43,667 nt of DNA from an uncultured Bradyrhizobium sp. GTDB lineage: Bacteria > Pseudomonadota > Alphaproteobacteria > Rhizobiales > Xanthobacteraceae. The notes under the pieces are model-generated. The model saw only the letters and a list, made by a program, of their open reading frames with translations, was not told the DNA's origin and ran no database searches. Where the stretch lies: NCBI RefSeq assembly GCF_936928535.1, contig NZ_CAKZHY010000142.1, positions 1-43,667 of the forward strand. The letters are read 5' to 3'. Below, piece by piece: positions 27,416 through 35,553 of the stretch. Numbering within the stretch: position 1 is the stretch's first letter; each line of letters begins with the position of its first letter. A program made the translations under genes and the position numbers.

Positions 27416-28381
27416 ATGAGCAAAGCAGCCGCCCCACACATCGAGCTCGCCAGCGCCGATCCCTCGATCGCGCAGGAGATGGCGCGCTGGCTGGCGCATC
27501 TCGGCGCCGAACGGCGGCTGTCGCCGAAGACGCTGGAAGCCTATGCCCGCGACTTGCGGCAGTGCCTGGATTTCCTTTGCGCGCATTGGGGCGAGCGCGT
27601 GACGCTGAAGCGTTTCGCGAGCCTGGAGGCCACCGACATCCGCGCCTTCATGGCGATGCGGCGCGCCGACGATATTGCGGGACGTTCACTGATGCGCGCG
27701 CTGGCGGGCTTGCGCTCGTTCGGCCGCTTTCTCGAGCGCGAAGGCAAGGGCAAGGTCGGCGCCCTCTCTGCGATCCGCGCGCCGAAGGTGGCCAAGACGC
27801 TGCCGAAGCCGCTGCCGATGGCATCGGCAAAACGCCTGGCGGATGCCGACGAGCGCGCCGGCGAGGACCGCGAAACCTGGATTCTGGCGCGCGACGCCGC
27901 CGTGATGGCGCTGCTCTATGGATCAGGCCTGCGCATCTCCGAGGCGTTGGGGCTGAAGCGTCGCGAGGTGCCGCGGCCCGGCGAAGGCGACGTGCTCGTC
28001 GTCACCGGCAAAGGCAACAAGACGCGCATGGTGCCGGTGCTGCAAAACGTGCTGGCGCTGGTACAGGAATATGTCGGGATGTGCCCGCATGCGCTGCCGC
28101 CGGAAGGACCGATCTTCGTCGGCGCGCGCGGCGGGCCGCTGAGCCCGCGCATCATCCAGCTCGCGATGGAGCGTCTGCGCGGCGCACTCGGGTTGCCCGA
28201 CAGCGCCACGCCGCACGCGCTGCGGCATTCCTTCGCCACGCATCTGCTGTCGCGCGGCGGCGATCTACGCGCCATCCAGGAATTGCTCGGCCATTCCTCG
28301 CTCTCGACCACGCAGATCTATACCGGCATCGATTCCGAGCGGTTGCTGGAAGTCTATGCGAGCGCGCATCCGCGGCGCTGA
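27416..28381 (+). CDS. xerC: Tyrosine recombinase XerC
   Basis: 321 residues. An N-terminal SAM-like core-binding domain (about 15-120) is followed by the catalytic domain with Arg173 (GSGLRISEALGL), Lys199 (GKGNKTR), His267 and Arg270 (HALRHSFATHLL), His293 (LLGHSSLSTTQIYT) and the nucleophile Tyr302. With XerD it resolves chromosome dimers at dif near the division septum. The position beside priA and the high similarity to housekeeping Xer proteins argue against an element integrase. The stop codon opens a short tandem repeat with TGA in all three frames. Confidence 0.95.
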   Translation: MSKAAAPHIELASADPSIAQEMARWLAHLGAERRLSPKTLEAYARDLRQCLDFLCAHWGERVTLKRFASLEATDIRAFMAMRRADDIAGRSLMRALAGLRSFGRFLEREGKGKVGALSAIRAPKVAKTLPKPLPMASAKRLADADERAGEDRETWILARDAAVMALLYGSGLRISEALGLKRREVPRPGEGDVLVVTGKGNKTRMVPVLQNVLALVQEYVGMCPHALPPEGPIFVGARGGPLSPRIIQLAMERLRGALGLPDSATPHALRHSFATHLLSRGGDLRAIQELLGHSSLSTTQIYTGIDSERLLEVYASAHPRR

Positions 28382-28408
28382 AGAGCCGTTGAAGAGCCGC
28401 TGAAGATC
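28379..28408. repeat. 11-bp tandem repeat at the xerC stop
   Basis: TGAAGAGCCGT, TGAAGAGCCGC and the partial TGAAGATC follow each other. The first TGA is the xerC stop; because the period is 11, the three TGAs fall in three different frames. Confidence 0.7.
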
Positions 28409-28505
28409 TCGGTGATTCCTGACATCAAGCTGTCATCGCGCGCATGCCTCTTGCGCCGTACCCGCGGTTCGGTCAATCGTGGGGAACCGAGACAGGGAGG
28501 GACTC

Positions 28506-29099
28506 ATGAGCGCACACGAGAGCATGGAGCACGCCGAGCATGCCGAGCACGCATCCGGCGAGAACAAGAAGATCGCCCTTCTGATTGCTGTGCTGGCGCT
28601 GTTCCTGGCGATCTCGGAGACGCTCGGCAAGGGTGCCCAGACCGAGTCGATCAGCAAGAATGTCGAGGCCTCCAACCTCTGGGCGTTCTTCCAGGCCAAG
28701 AGCATCCGCCGCACCGTCGTCCAGACCGCCGCCGACCAGGGCAAGCTGACGCTCGGCGCTGCCACCGACGACGCGATGAAAGCCACGGTGCAGAAGCAGA
28801 TCGACGACTGGCAGAAGACCGCGGCGCGCTACCGCTCCGAGCCCGAGACCGGCGAAGGCACCGAGCAGCTCGCCGAGAAGGCCAAGGAAGCCGAGCACCA
28901 GCGCGACGAGGCGACCGCGAAATACCATCACTTCGAGCTGGCCTCCGCCGCGTTCCAGATCGGCATCGTGCTGGCATCGGCGACCATCATCACCGGCATG
29001 CTGCCGCTCGCCTGGATCGCGGGACTGCTGACACTCGCGGGCCTCGGCATGACCGTGCTCGGCGCATGGGCGCCGCATCTGCTGCATTTGCACGGGTGA
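28506..29099 (+). CDS. DUF4337 family membrane protein
   Basis: 197 residues. The N-terminus is rich in His and Glu (ESMEHAEHAEHASGENKK), then a membrane helix (IALLIAVLALFLAISETLG), a long soluble, charged, probably helical segment (about 45-140), and two C-terminal helices (FQIGIVLASATIITGMLPLAWIAGLLTLAGLGM). The order and sequence match DUF4337, a family of unknown function. A start at 28506 has AGGGAGGG eight bases upstream and is clearly better than the in-frame ATG at 28479. It stands alone after xerC, and a palindromic repeat follows. Confidence 0.85.
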   Translation: MSAHESMEHAEHAEHASGENKKIALLIAVLALFLAISETLGKGAQTESISKNVEASNLWAFFQAKSIRRTVVQTAADQGKLTLGAATDDAMKATVQKQIDDWQKTAARYRSEPETGEGTEQLAEKAKEAEHQRDEATAKYHHFELASAAFQIGIVLASATIITGMLPLAWIAGLLTLAGLGMTVLGAWAPHLLHLHG

Positions 29100-29117
29100 G
29101 GAATTCGGCGCTAGTCC

Positions 29118-29260
29118 CGTCATCCTGAGGTGCGAGTGGCGCGATGCAAAGCATCGCGCCAGGAGCCTCGAAGGATGGACGGCCACGATGTAACCGCACG
29201 GAGAAAGTCGGGCCGTCGCCCTTCGAGGCTCGCCGAAGAGGCGAGCACCTCAGGGTGACG
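29118..29260. repeat. Intergenic palindromic repeat (GTCATCCTGAGGTGC type)
   Basis: Arms GTCATCCTGAGGTGC (29119-29133) and GCACCTCAGGGTGAC (29245-29259) pair with one mismatch; inside are GGCGCGATGC-AAA-GCATCGCGCC and CTTCGAGGCTCGCCGAAG. It lies between convergent genes and belongs to a different sequence family from the other elements here. Confidence 0.85.
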
Positions 29261-29301
29261 GTGATAGAGCGCACCGCCATCCCCGCACAGCAACCTCACC
29301 C

Positions 29302-30126
29302 TCACGTCCCGACCGCCAACGTGGCGCGCTGCTTGCGCAGCAGCGCGATCACGGACAGCGCGGTGATCATCCCGGTCTTGGGATTTTCGGACGGGATGTT
29401 TTCGATCCCCATCGAGAATCGCGCTGAATCCGCCTCGACCTCGATACGATGAACGTTGCGCGTCACGGTGGGGTCCGCCCAGACCTGCATCTGGGTGCGA
29501 TCCGGACCGATACCGGCCAGCGACAGCGCAACGGCGACATTGACGTTCGCGGGAAAGCCCTTCGCCGCATCGCGCGCGCTGCCTTCGAACAGCTTCAGCG
29601 GCTCGCGCAGTTTGTCGATGTCGATGTTGTTCTGAACGATGAACGGGGCGCCCCTCAAGCCATCGATCGGCTTGCGCGTCACCATCTTCACCGAATGAAT
29701 GGTGCCGACCGCGGCGGCGTTGACCGCGTCCAGCCCGATCAGCGCGCCCGTCGGCACGAGAATGCGACCGCCATTGGCGCGCGCGAGATCGACCAGGTCA
29801 AAATTGTCGAGCAGCCCACCGACGCTGACGACGACGGCGGCTCTACCGCGCCTCACCGCGGGCTCGACGATCGCGCGCAACTGGCTGCTCGGCGCGCATT
29901 CGATCACGATGTCAGTGGCCTCGCCGAGCCGGTCGATCGGCAGGATTTGCGGCTGATGGCGCAGGCCGGCCAGAAACGCCTGATGCTTGGCGGGATCGCG
30001 CACGGCCACGGCCGACAGCGTCAGCCCCTCGATGCCCTGATCGAGCGCGGTCGCGATCTTGGTACCGATCGAGCCCAGCCCCGCGATGGCCACCCGCAAT
30101 TCGTTCGAAGCGTTCTGTCCGCTCAT
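29302..30126 (-). CDS. nadX: L-aspartate dehydrogenase (NadX-like)
   Basis: 274 residues. The NAD(P) site is VAIAGLGSIGTKIA at the N-terminus; VIECAPSSQLRAIVEPAVRRG, ILVPTGALIGLDAVNAA, KPIDGLRGAPF and the C-terminal NVNVAVALSLAGIGPDRTQMQVWADP are the AspDH (DUF108) pattern. The enzyme oxidises aspartate to iminoaspartate/oxaloacetate; in NAD synthesis it can replace NadB, but solitary copies may be catabolic. Nothing for NadA or NadC is adjacent. The gene lies 38 bp behind the LysR regulator on the same strand, so the two are probably one transcript. Start MSGQNASNELRVAIAGLGS. Confidence 0.85.
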   Translation of the reverse strand: MSGQNASNELRVAIAGLGSIGTKIATALDQGIEGLTLSAVAVRDPAKHQAFLAGLRHQPQILPIDRLGEATDIVIECAPSSQLRAIVEPAVRRGRAAVVVSVGGLLDNFDLVDLARANGGRILVPTGALIGLDAVNAAAVGTIHSVKMVTRKPIDGLRGAPFIVQNNIDIDKLREPLKLFEGSARDAAKGFPANVNVAVALSLAGIGPDRTQMQVWADPTVTRNVHRIEVEADSARFSMGIENIPSENPKTGMITALSVIALLRKQRATLAVGT

Positions 30127-30164
30127 CGCATCTCACCTTTCGTCCAAACCTACGTCATAGCCGC

Positions 30165-31082
30165 TCACGCCTCCCGCGCATAGAAGCGCAGGCGCGCCTC
30201 CAGCACTGCCAGCATGGCATCGCGGGCCGGATCGCGCGAGCCGCGCAGCCAGGCTGCCGCCAGCGGCAGCCGGCCGACCGGACCGCTCTGCCTCGGCCGC
30301 AGCGGCACGAAGCGTACGCCTGATACCGCCATGCGCGTGGTCCAGCGCGGCACGATCGCTACGCCGAGCTTCGTTGCCACGAGGTTGATGATGGTCTGCT
30401 TCTCGTCGGCAACCTGCAGGATGCGCGGCGTCAACCCAGCCTGCTCGAACAGTTTTGTCGTGAGGTCGTGGCTGTACGGCCGCGAGCGACGATCCGGCAC
30501 CAGCAACAACTCATCGGCGATATCGGCCAGCGTGACCGATTTGCGTGCGGCGAGCGCATGGCGTTGCGGAAAGGCCACGATCGCGGTCTCCTGAAGCAGA
30601 GGAAGGAACTCCAGCCGCTTGTCCGCCCGGTCGGACGGACGGACGAAGGCGAGATCGAGCGCGCCGGTCAGAATCTTTGGCAATAGCCGGATAGTCTTGT
30701 CCTCGAGAAGCTGCACCGAGATTTCAGGATGCTTGGTGCGGAAGTCGCGCAACAACAGCGGCAGCAGCCCGGAGGCGGCGCTGTCGATGGCGCCGATTCG
30801 CAGCCGCCGTGCAGCGCGTGTACGCGAGCGGTTGCGCAAATTGGTCTCGACCGCCTCGACTTTGGCAAGGATGGCGCGAGCGTCGCGCAGCAGCGTCGTG
30901 CCGTCCTCGGTGAGCGAGACGGTGCGGGTCGTGCGCGCAAACAGCCGTGTTCCCAGATCCTCTTCCAGCAACCTGATCTGGCGCCCGAGCGCGGACGGCA
31001 GCATCTGGAGATGCTGCGCCGCGCGGCCGAAATGCAGCTGCTCGGCCGCCGCCACGAAGCACCGGAGCTGATGCAATTCCAT
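30165..31082 (-). CDS. LysR-family transcriptional regulator
   Basis: 305 residues. The winged HTH is at the N-terminus: MELHQLRCFVAAAEQLHFGRAAQHLQMLPSALGRQIRLLEEDLGTRLFART, followed by the linker helix and a substrate-binding domain from about residue 92 (RRLRIGAIDSAASGLLPLLLRDF). The effector is unknown. It is transcribed away from the tartrate/malate dehydrogenase gene and upstream of the aspartate dehydrogenase gene, so either or both may be its targets. A T-N11-A inverted repeat lies in the divergent region at 31262-31282. Confidence 0.93.
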   Translation of the reverse strand: MELHQLRCFVAAAEQLHFGRAAQHLQMLPSALGRQIRLLEEDLGTRLFARTTRTVSLTEDGTTLLRDARAILAKVEAVETNLRNRSRTRAARRLRIGAIDSAASGLLPLLLRDFRTKHPEISVQLLEDKTIRLLPKILTGALDLAFVRPSDRADKRLEFLPLLQETAIVAFPQRHALAARKSVTLADIADELLLVPDRRSRPYSHDLTTKLFEQAGLTPRILQVADEKQTIINLVATKLGVAIVPRWTTRMAVSGVRFVPLRPRQSGPVGRLPLAAAWLRGSRDPARDAMLAVLEARLRFYAREA

Positions 31083-31112
31083 TCAATGTCCTCTCGTCTC
31101 GCCTGGGGAGAT

Positions 31113-31237
31113 CGTCATGCCCGCGCTTGTCGCGGGCATCCACCTTCTTCCTGCCGCGTGGCAAGACGTGGATGGCTGGGCCTTCGCCTCGCCGAAGCGG
31201 CTTCGGCCGCGCAGGCGTGACAAGCCCGGCCATGACG
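31113..31237. repeat. Intergenic palindromic repeat in the lysR-dehydrogenase spacer
   Basis: Begins CGTCATGCCCGCGC and ends AAGCCCGGCCATGACG, with inner CGCGCTTGTCGCGGGCATCC and CTTCGCCTCGCCGAAG inverted repeats. Same family as 5606-5687 and 21473-21587. It stands between the regulator's start and the presumed operator. Confidence 0.85.
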
Positions 31238-31261
31238 TAGTGGGCGACTTCCTCACGAGGA

Positions 31262-31282
31262 TTATATCATTTTTTTGTATAA
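31262..31282. promoter_or_regulatory. Candidate LysR-type operator (TTATA-N11-TATAA)
   Basis: The arms TTATA (31262-31266) and TATAA (31278-31282) are separated by exactly eleven bases, the T-N11-A layout of LysR sites, in an AT-rich island that stands out from the surrounding GC-rich DNA. It is about 90 bases before the dehydrogenase start, a usual position for an activator site. Confidence 0.5.
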
Positions 31283-31371
31283 ACCAGCGCCAATTGAGTC
31301 TGCCTCCCGGCCCCGCCTAGACTCGCTTCCGACGGACCCATCCCTCTGACATCTCTAACGGAGCACTTCCC

Positions 31372-32445
31372 ATGCGTACCCATTCGATCGCAGCCATTCC
31401 CGCCGACGGCATCGGCCCCGAGGTGATCTCGGCCGGCGTCCGCGTGCTCGAGGCGCTGGCCAAGCGCAGCGGCGACATCGCCTTCAACGTCAAGACGTTC
31501 GACTGGGGCTCGGATTATTACAAGAAGCATGGCGTGATGATGCCCGCCGACGGTCTCACCGAACTGAAGAAGTTCGACGCGATCTATTTCGGCGCTGTCG
31601 GCGCGCCTGATGTGCCCGATCACATCACGCTGTGGGGCTTGCGCCTGCCGATCTGCCAGGGCTTTGACCAATACGCCAATGTGCGGCCGACCAAGATCCT
31701 GCCGGGTGTGGCCTCGCCGCTGCGCAATGTCGGCGTCGGCGATCTCGACTGGGTGATCGTGCGCGAGAACTCGGAAGGCGAATATGCCGGCATGGGCGGC
31801 CGTGCGCACAAGGGCCTGCCGGAAGAGGTGGGCACGGAAGTGGCGGTGTTCACCCGCGTCGGCGTCACGCGCATCATGCGCTATGCATTTCAGCTCGCGC
31901 AGTCGCGTCCGCGCAAATTCCTGACCGTGGTGACCAAGTCGAACGCGCAGCGCCATGGCATGGTGATGTGGGACGAGATCGCCGCCGAGGTCGCGACCGA
32001 ATTCCCCGACGTGACCTGGGACAAGATGCTGGTCGATGCCATGACCGTGCGCATGACGCTGCATCCGAAGAGCCTCGACACCATCGTGGCGACCAATTTG
32101 CACGCCGACATCCTTTCCGATCTCGCCGGTGCGCTCGCGGGCAGTATCGGCGTCGCACCGACCGGCAACATCGATCCGCAGCGCCGCTTTCCCTCGATGT
32201 TCGAGCCGATCCACGGCTCGGCCTTCGACATCACCGGCAAGGGCATCGCCAACCCCGTCGCGACATTCTGGACCGGCGTGCAGATGCTGGAGCATCTCGG
32301 CGAGAAGGATGCCGCCGCGCGTTTGATGAAGGCCGTCGAGCAAGTCTGCGCGGCCGGCGTGCTGACGCCCGATGTCGGCGGCAAGGCGACGACGAGGGAA
32401 GTGACCGATGCCGTGATCGACGCGATCCACGGCTCGAATGTCTGA
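31372..32445 (+). CDS. Tartrate dehydrogenase / D-malate dehydrogenase (decarboxylating)
   Basis: 357 residues of the isocitrate/isopropylmalate dehydrogenase family. The start RTHSIAAIPADGIGPEVI is followed by VRPTKILPGV (substrate arginines), REN-SEGEYAG and the metal/cofactor segments VTKSNAQRHGMVMWDE, DAMTVRMTLHPKSLDTIVATNLHADILSDLAGALAGSIGVAPTGNI and PIHGSAFDITGKGIANP. This pattern is that of tartrate or D-malate dehydrogenases (TtuC/DmlA) rather than LeuB. It oxidises D-malate or tartrate with NAD. GGAG sits nine bases upstream of the ATG. Divergent from the LysR gene, which is probably its regulator. Confidence 0.88.
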   Translation: MRTHSIAAIPADGIGPEVISAGVRVLEALAKRSGDIAFNVKTFDWGSDYYKKHGVMMPADGLTELKKFDAIYFGAVGAPDVPDHITLWGLRLPICQGFDQYANVRPTKILPGVASPLRNVGVGDLDWVIVRENSEGEYAGMGGRAHKGLPEEVGTEVAVFTRVGVTRIMRYAFQLAQSRPRKFLTVVTKSNAQRHGMVMWDEIAAEVATEFPDVTWDKMLVDAMTVRMTLHPKSLDTIVATNLHADILSDLAGALAGSIGVAPTGNIDPQRRFPSMFEPIHGSAFDITGKGIANPVATFWTGVQMLEHLGEKDAAARLMKAVEQVCAAGVLTPDVGGKATTREVTDAVIDAIHGSNV

Positions 32446-32454
32446 GTGAGTTTA

Positions 32455-32598
32455 CTCCCTCGCCCCGTTCTTGCGGAGAGAGGGTTGGGTGAGGGGCCTC
32501 TCTCCGCACGTGAGATTGTCGAGAGACCTGTACCCCCTCACCCGGATCGCAAGAGCGATCCGACCTCTCCCCACAAGCGGCCGCAAGCGGGGAGAGGT
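32455..32598. repeat. Intergenic palindromic repeat (CTCTCCCC type)
   Basis: Composite element with several facing segments: GCGGAGAGAGG/CCTCTCTCCGC on the left, GGATCGC-AAGA-GCGATCC near the middle (32552-32569 region) and CTCTCCCC...GGGGAGAG on the right. It lies between the convergent dehydrogenase and hydrolase genes and differs in sequence from the other repeats. Confidence 0.75.
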
Positions 32599-32609
32599 AA
32601 AACGAAAGC

Positions 32610-33563
32610 CTACTTCCGCTTCGCAGGCGCCGCTGGCGGCGGCACCGCCATCGCGGCTGCGACATCGGGCGGCGTCAGATGCCTGGGAACGACGATCGAT
32701 TGTCCCGGCGTGAGCGTCGCGTTCTCGGCAAGCGAGTTGCTCTGCGCGATGGTCCAGACCGGCACGCGATGCGCCGCTGCAATGCTCTCCATCGTATCGC
32801 CGGCGCGGACCGGTATGCGCACCCCGCTGTCCCACAATTCGACCAGCGTGTCGCCGGGGACCTGATAACGCAGCGGCACCGCATCGGCCTCGGTCTGCAC
32901 CGCCTGAATGCGCGGCAACTGCGTCACCATCTCGACGATCTGGCGGTGGATGTCGTCCGACTTCTCGATGTTGATGTGCGAGACGCGCTTGTTCAGTTTC
33001 AGATCGTAGCTCGCGTAATGGCCGTGGAAGCCGGGCACCGCCACCACATCGCCGCCGCCGAGCACGCTGTCGGACAGGAAGATGTTGATGAAGCGCTCGA
33101 CATTGAGCGGCACGTCATCGGTCGCGTGCGCGGGATCGATGGTGATGACGAGGCTGATCGGGATGTTCTCCTTGGCCGCCATCTCGGAAATGAGCACCGA
33201 GCACAGCCCGCCCATCGAATGGCCCATCAGCACGATCGGTGCCGGGCTCTCCTTGTAGCTGGCGATGGCGCGGTTGCCGATCAGCCGGCACAAGGTGAAT
33301 TCGTAGACGTCGGCGGAGAAGCCAGCCGCTGTCAGCTTCTCGCTGAGCCGGTCGATGCCAGTCGAGAAGATCGGCCCCATGGCGCCGCGAAACAGATAGA
33401 TCTTCGGCGGCGGCAGCGGCTCGACCGGCGGCGCAGGGGGCGGCGGCGCAATCGCCGGGCTCGCAGCCGGCTTCGGCTTGGCGGGCGAAGCTGCGGCCAG
33501 ACCGGGGTTCAAGGCGAGCAGCACAAGAGCTGCCAGCACCACAAGTCGCCTTGGATCAATCAT
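32610..33563 (-). CDS. Secreted alpha/beta hydrolase-fold protein with C-terminal LysM domain
   Basis: 317 residues. A signal peptide (about 1-25) and a Pro-rich linker (30-54) precede the hydrolase domain: KIYLFRGAMGPIFSTGIDRLSEKL, the nucleophile elbow GHSMGG with Ser116, Asp143 (TIDPAHA) and His196 (SHINIEK) as the likely triad. A LysM module follows at about 249-295 (IPVRAGDTMESIAAAHRVPVWTIAQSNSL...LTPGQSIVVP), which should bind peptidoglycan or another N-acetylglucosamine polymer. So it is probably a periplasmic, wall-bound esterase or lipase. Its catalytic part matches the shorter protein at 38621-39340. The ATG at 33563 starts the signal peptide. Confidence 0.82.
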   Translation of the reverse strand: MIDPRRLVVLAALVLLALNPGLAAASPAKPKPAASPAIAPPPPAPPVEPLPPPKIYLFRGAMGPIFSTGIDRLSEKLTAAGFSADVYEFTLCRLIGNRAIASYKESPAPIVLMGHSMGGLCSVLISEMAAKENIPISLVITIDPAHATDDVPLNVERFINIFLSDSVLGGGDVVAVPGFHGHYASYDLKLNKRVSHINIEKSDDIHRQIVEMVTQLPRIQAVQTEADAVPLRYQVPGDTLVELWDSGVRIPVRAGDTMESIAAAHRVPVWTIAQSNSLAENATLTPGQSIVVPRHLTPPDVAAAMAVPPPAAPAKRK

Positions 33564-33758
33564 CAAGTCCCGCAGTCCTACCACAGGAGGCAAGGGCCTC
33601 CATTGCGGCGCTTAGTGACCAGCGATTGAGCGGAATTTGGGGCACAGATCAAGCCGTTGCGGCCATTTCCTTGACCCTGGCCCAGGTCGTGGCGGGGTGC
33701 GCGGCACACGACGATGTGAACCGCCCGCCTGCTCCAACCGGAAGAAGCATCTTGATTT

Positions 33759-33803
33759 AAGAGCACATGCACGTACTTTGATCGACATAAGAGCATATGC
33801 TCT
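33759..33803. promoter_or_regulatory. Candidate operator: direct repeat with 14-bp palindrome
   Basis: AAGAGCACATGC (33759-33770) and AAGAGCATATGC (33789-33800) repeat at a 30-bp distance, about three helical turns; the second copy extends into the perfect palindrome AGAGCATATGCTCT (33790-33803). It ends 23 bases before the NmrA-family start. The MarR regulator two genes downstream is the natural candidate to bind it. Confidence 0.5.
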
Positions 33804-33826
33804 CAGATCGGCAGAGGAGCGGTATC

Positions 33827-34708
33827 GTGAGCGAAGCAAGCATTCTGGTCAGTGGTGCAACCGGACGCACTGGAGGAGCCGCGGTCGACGAACTGCTGAA
33901 GATGGGCAAGACGGTGCGCGCCTATGTGCGCACGGACGGCGAGCGCGCGGCTGCGCTGAGGCAGCGCGGCGTCGAGATCGCGATCGGCGATTTCACCGAT
34001 ATCGACGCCATTCGCGCCGCCATGGAGGGCATCCGATCCGCCTATTTCCTTCATCCGATCGCGCCGGGAATCATCAGCGCAGCCGCCTGTTTCGCCCAGG
34101 CCGCGAAGGAAGCCGGCGTCAGCGCGATCGTGAACATGTCGCAGATTTCGGCATACCGGGAATCGGCGAGCCATGCGGCACAGGACCACTGGATTTCGGA
34201 GCGCGTATTCGACTGGTCAGGGGTCGCGGCGACGCATCTGCGCCCGACCTTCTTTGCCGACTGGCTGGTCTACCCGCATTTCGGCAAGGAGATCTGGGCA
34301 AAGAAGAAGATCGAATTTCCGTTTGAGAACGGACGCCACGCGCCGATCGCCAGCAACGATCAGGGTCGTGTTATCGCCCACCTCCTGGCCAAGCCGCAAG
34401 GGCACGAAGGCAAGGTCTATCCGCTGTACGGTCCGGTGGAGATCAACCACACCGAGATTGCCGCCGAGATGAGCGAAGTGCTCGGCGCGAGGATCGACTA
34501 CGCGCCGACGTCGATCGCGGCGTTCAAGGAGAGGATGGAGAAGCTCTACAAGTTTCCTCCGTTCCTGGTGCAGCACCTGGTCGAAGTCGCCCAGAATTAC
34601 CGCGACGGAATCTTCTCGGGCACCAACGATGTCGTCCAGACGATCACGGGAACGCCGCCGCTCACGGTCCGGCAATTCATCGCGCAAAACCGCGCGGTGT
34701 TCACCTGA
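33827..34708 (+). CDS. NmrA-family NAD(P)-binding oxidoreductase
   Basis: 293 residues. ILVSGATGRTGGAAVDELLKMG is the dinucleotide-binding start with GATGRTG at 9-15; the rest follows the atypical short-chain NmrA/QOR2 pattern (VEIAIGDFTDIDAIRAAMEGIRSAYFLHPI, VSAIVNMSQISAY, HLRPTFFADWL). Members are NAD(P)H-dependent reductases or redox sensors. The GTG at 33827 is chosen because AGGAG lies eight bases upstream; the ATG at 33797 lies within the operator-like palindrome. First gene of a likely three-gene unit with an SDR and a MarR regulator, pointing to a quinone or xenobiotic response. Confidence 0.88.
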   Translation: MSEASILVSGATGRTGGAAVDELLKMGKTVRAYVRTDGERAAALRQRGVEIAIGDFTDIDAIRAAMEGIRSAYFLHPIAPGIISAAACFAQAAKEAGVSAIVNMSQISAYRESASHAAQDHWISERVFDWSGVAATHLRPTFFADWLVYPHFGKEIWAKKKIEFPFENGRHAPIASNDQGRVIAHLLAKPQGHEGKVYPLYGPVEINHTEIAAEMSEVLGARIDYAPTSIAAFKERMEKLYKFPPFLVQHLVEVAQNYRDGIFSGTNDVVQTITGTPPLTVRQFIAQNRAVFT

Positions 34709-34750
34709 ACACAACCAACTTTTTTCCCCTGAACGCAAAGGAACATCGTC

Positions 34751-35464
34751 ATGGACATCAAGAACGCAACCGTCTTCATCACTGGCGCCAATCGCGGCCT
34801 GGGTCTCGCCTTTGCACGCGAGGCGCGTCGCCGCGGAGCCGCGAAAGTCTACGCAGGCATGCGCAAGACCGGCGGATTCAATGAACCCGGCATCATCCCG
34901 GTCAAGATCGACGTGACCGATCCGGCATCGATCGCGGCCGCCGCCGAACTCGCGGCCGATACGACGGTGCTGATCAACAACGCCGGCATCGCCGCTTTGA
35001 TCGACAACCCCTTGTCGGCCGACGTCGCGGCACAATCGGCCCGCATGTTCGACACCAACTATTACGGTGTCGTGCGCGTCACGCAGGCCTTCGAGCCGGG
35101 ATTGTCGACGAAGCCGAAGGCCGCGATCATCAACGTGCTCTCCGACATCGTCTGGCTGCCGCGGCCGATCCTGGCGCCCTACGCCGCATCGAAGGCGGCG
35201 GCCTGGAGCTATACCAACCAGCTTCGCTTTCACCTGCGCGAGCGCGGCGTCCAGGTTCTTGGGTTGCATGTCGGGTTCATCGATACTGACCTGACCAACG
35301 GCCTTGACGTGCCGAAAGCGAATCCCGCAGACGTGGTGAGCCAGACCTATGACGCGCTTGCCGCGGGCAAGAGCGAAGTGATGGCCGACACGGGGACGGT
35401 GGCGCTGAAGAGCACGCTTGCAGCCGAAGAGCCCGGTTACATCACCCCGCCACAGGGGTTTTGA
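34751..35464 (+). CDS. Short-chain dehydrogenase/reductase
   Basis: 237 residues, classical SDR: cofactor motif TGANRGLG near the N-terminus, NNAG (VLINNAGIAAL), the active-site serine in INVLSDIVWLP and the Y-x3-K dyad in APYAASKAAAW. The substrate is unknown. AAAGGA upstream supports the ATG at 34751, 42 bp after the NmrA gene. Its stop is followed closely by a strong hairpin and the MarR gene. Likely NAD(P)-dependent carbonyl/alcohol oxidoreductase in the same response as its neighbours. Confidence 0.9.
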   Translation: MDIKNATVFITGANRGLGLAFAREARRRGAAKVYAGMRKTGGFNEPGIIPVKIDVTDPASIAAAAELAADTTVLINNAGIAALIDNPLSADVAAQSARMFDTNYYGVVRVTQAFEPGLSTKPKAAIINVLSDIVWLPRPILAPYAASKAAAWSYTNQLRFHLRERGVQVLGLHVGFIDTDLTNGLDVPKANPADVVSQTYDALAAGKSEVMADTGTVALKSTLAAEEPGYITPPQGF

Positions 35465-35489
35465 GGAAGGGTTTTGAGAATATCGCTGC

Positions 35490-35521
35490 GCCCGCGCCGC
35501 GCCTATATTCGCGGCGCGGGC
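35490..35521. repeat. Strong intercistronic hairpin before the MarR gene
   Basis: Perfect twelve-base stem GCCCGCGCCGCG and CGCGGCGCGGGC with the loop CCTATATT. No T-run follows, so it is unlikely to be a complete terminator; it could attenuate or insulate marR expression or stabilise the upstream mRNA. Confidence 0.8.
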
Positions 35522-35553
35522 CGTCGATGAGAATCGACGACGACAGGGAGACG

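Noticed and set aside
27416..28381. Tyrosine recombinase as a sign of an integrated element
   Set aside because: It is the housekeeping XerC type next to priA; no att-like repeats, tRNA target or phage genes are seen.
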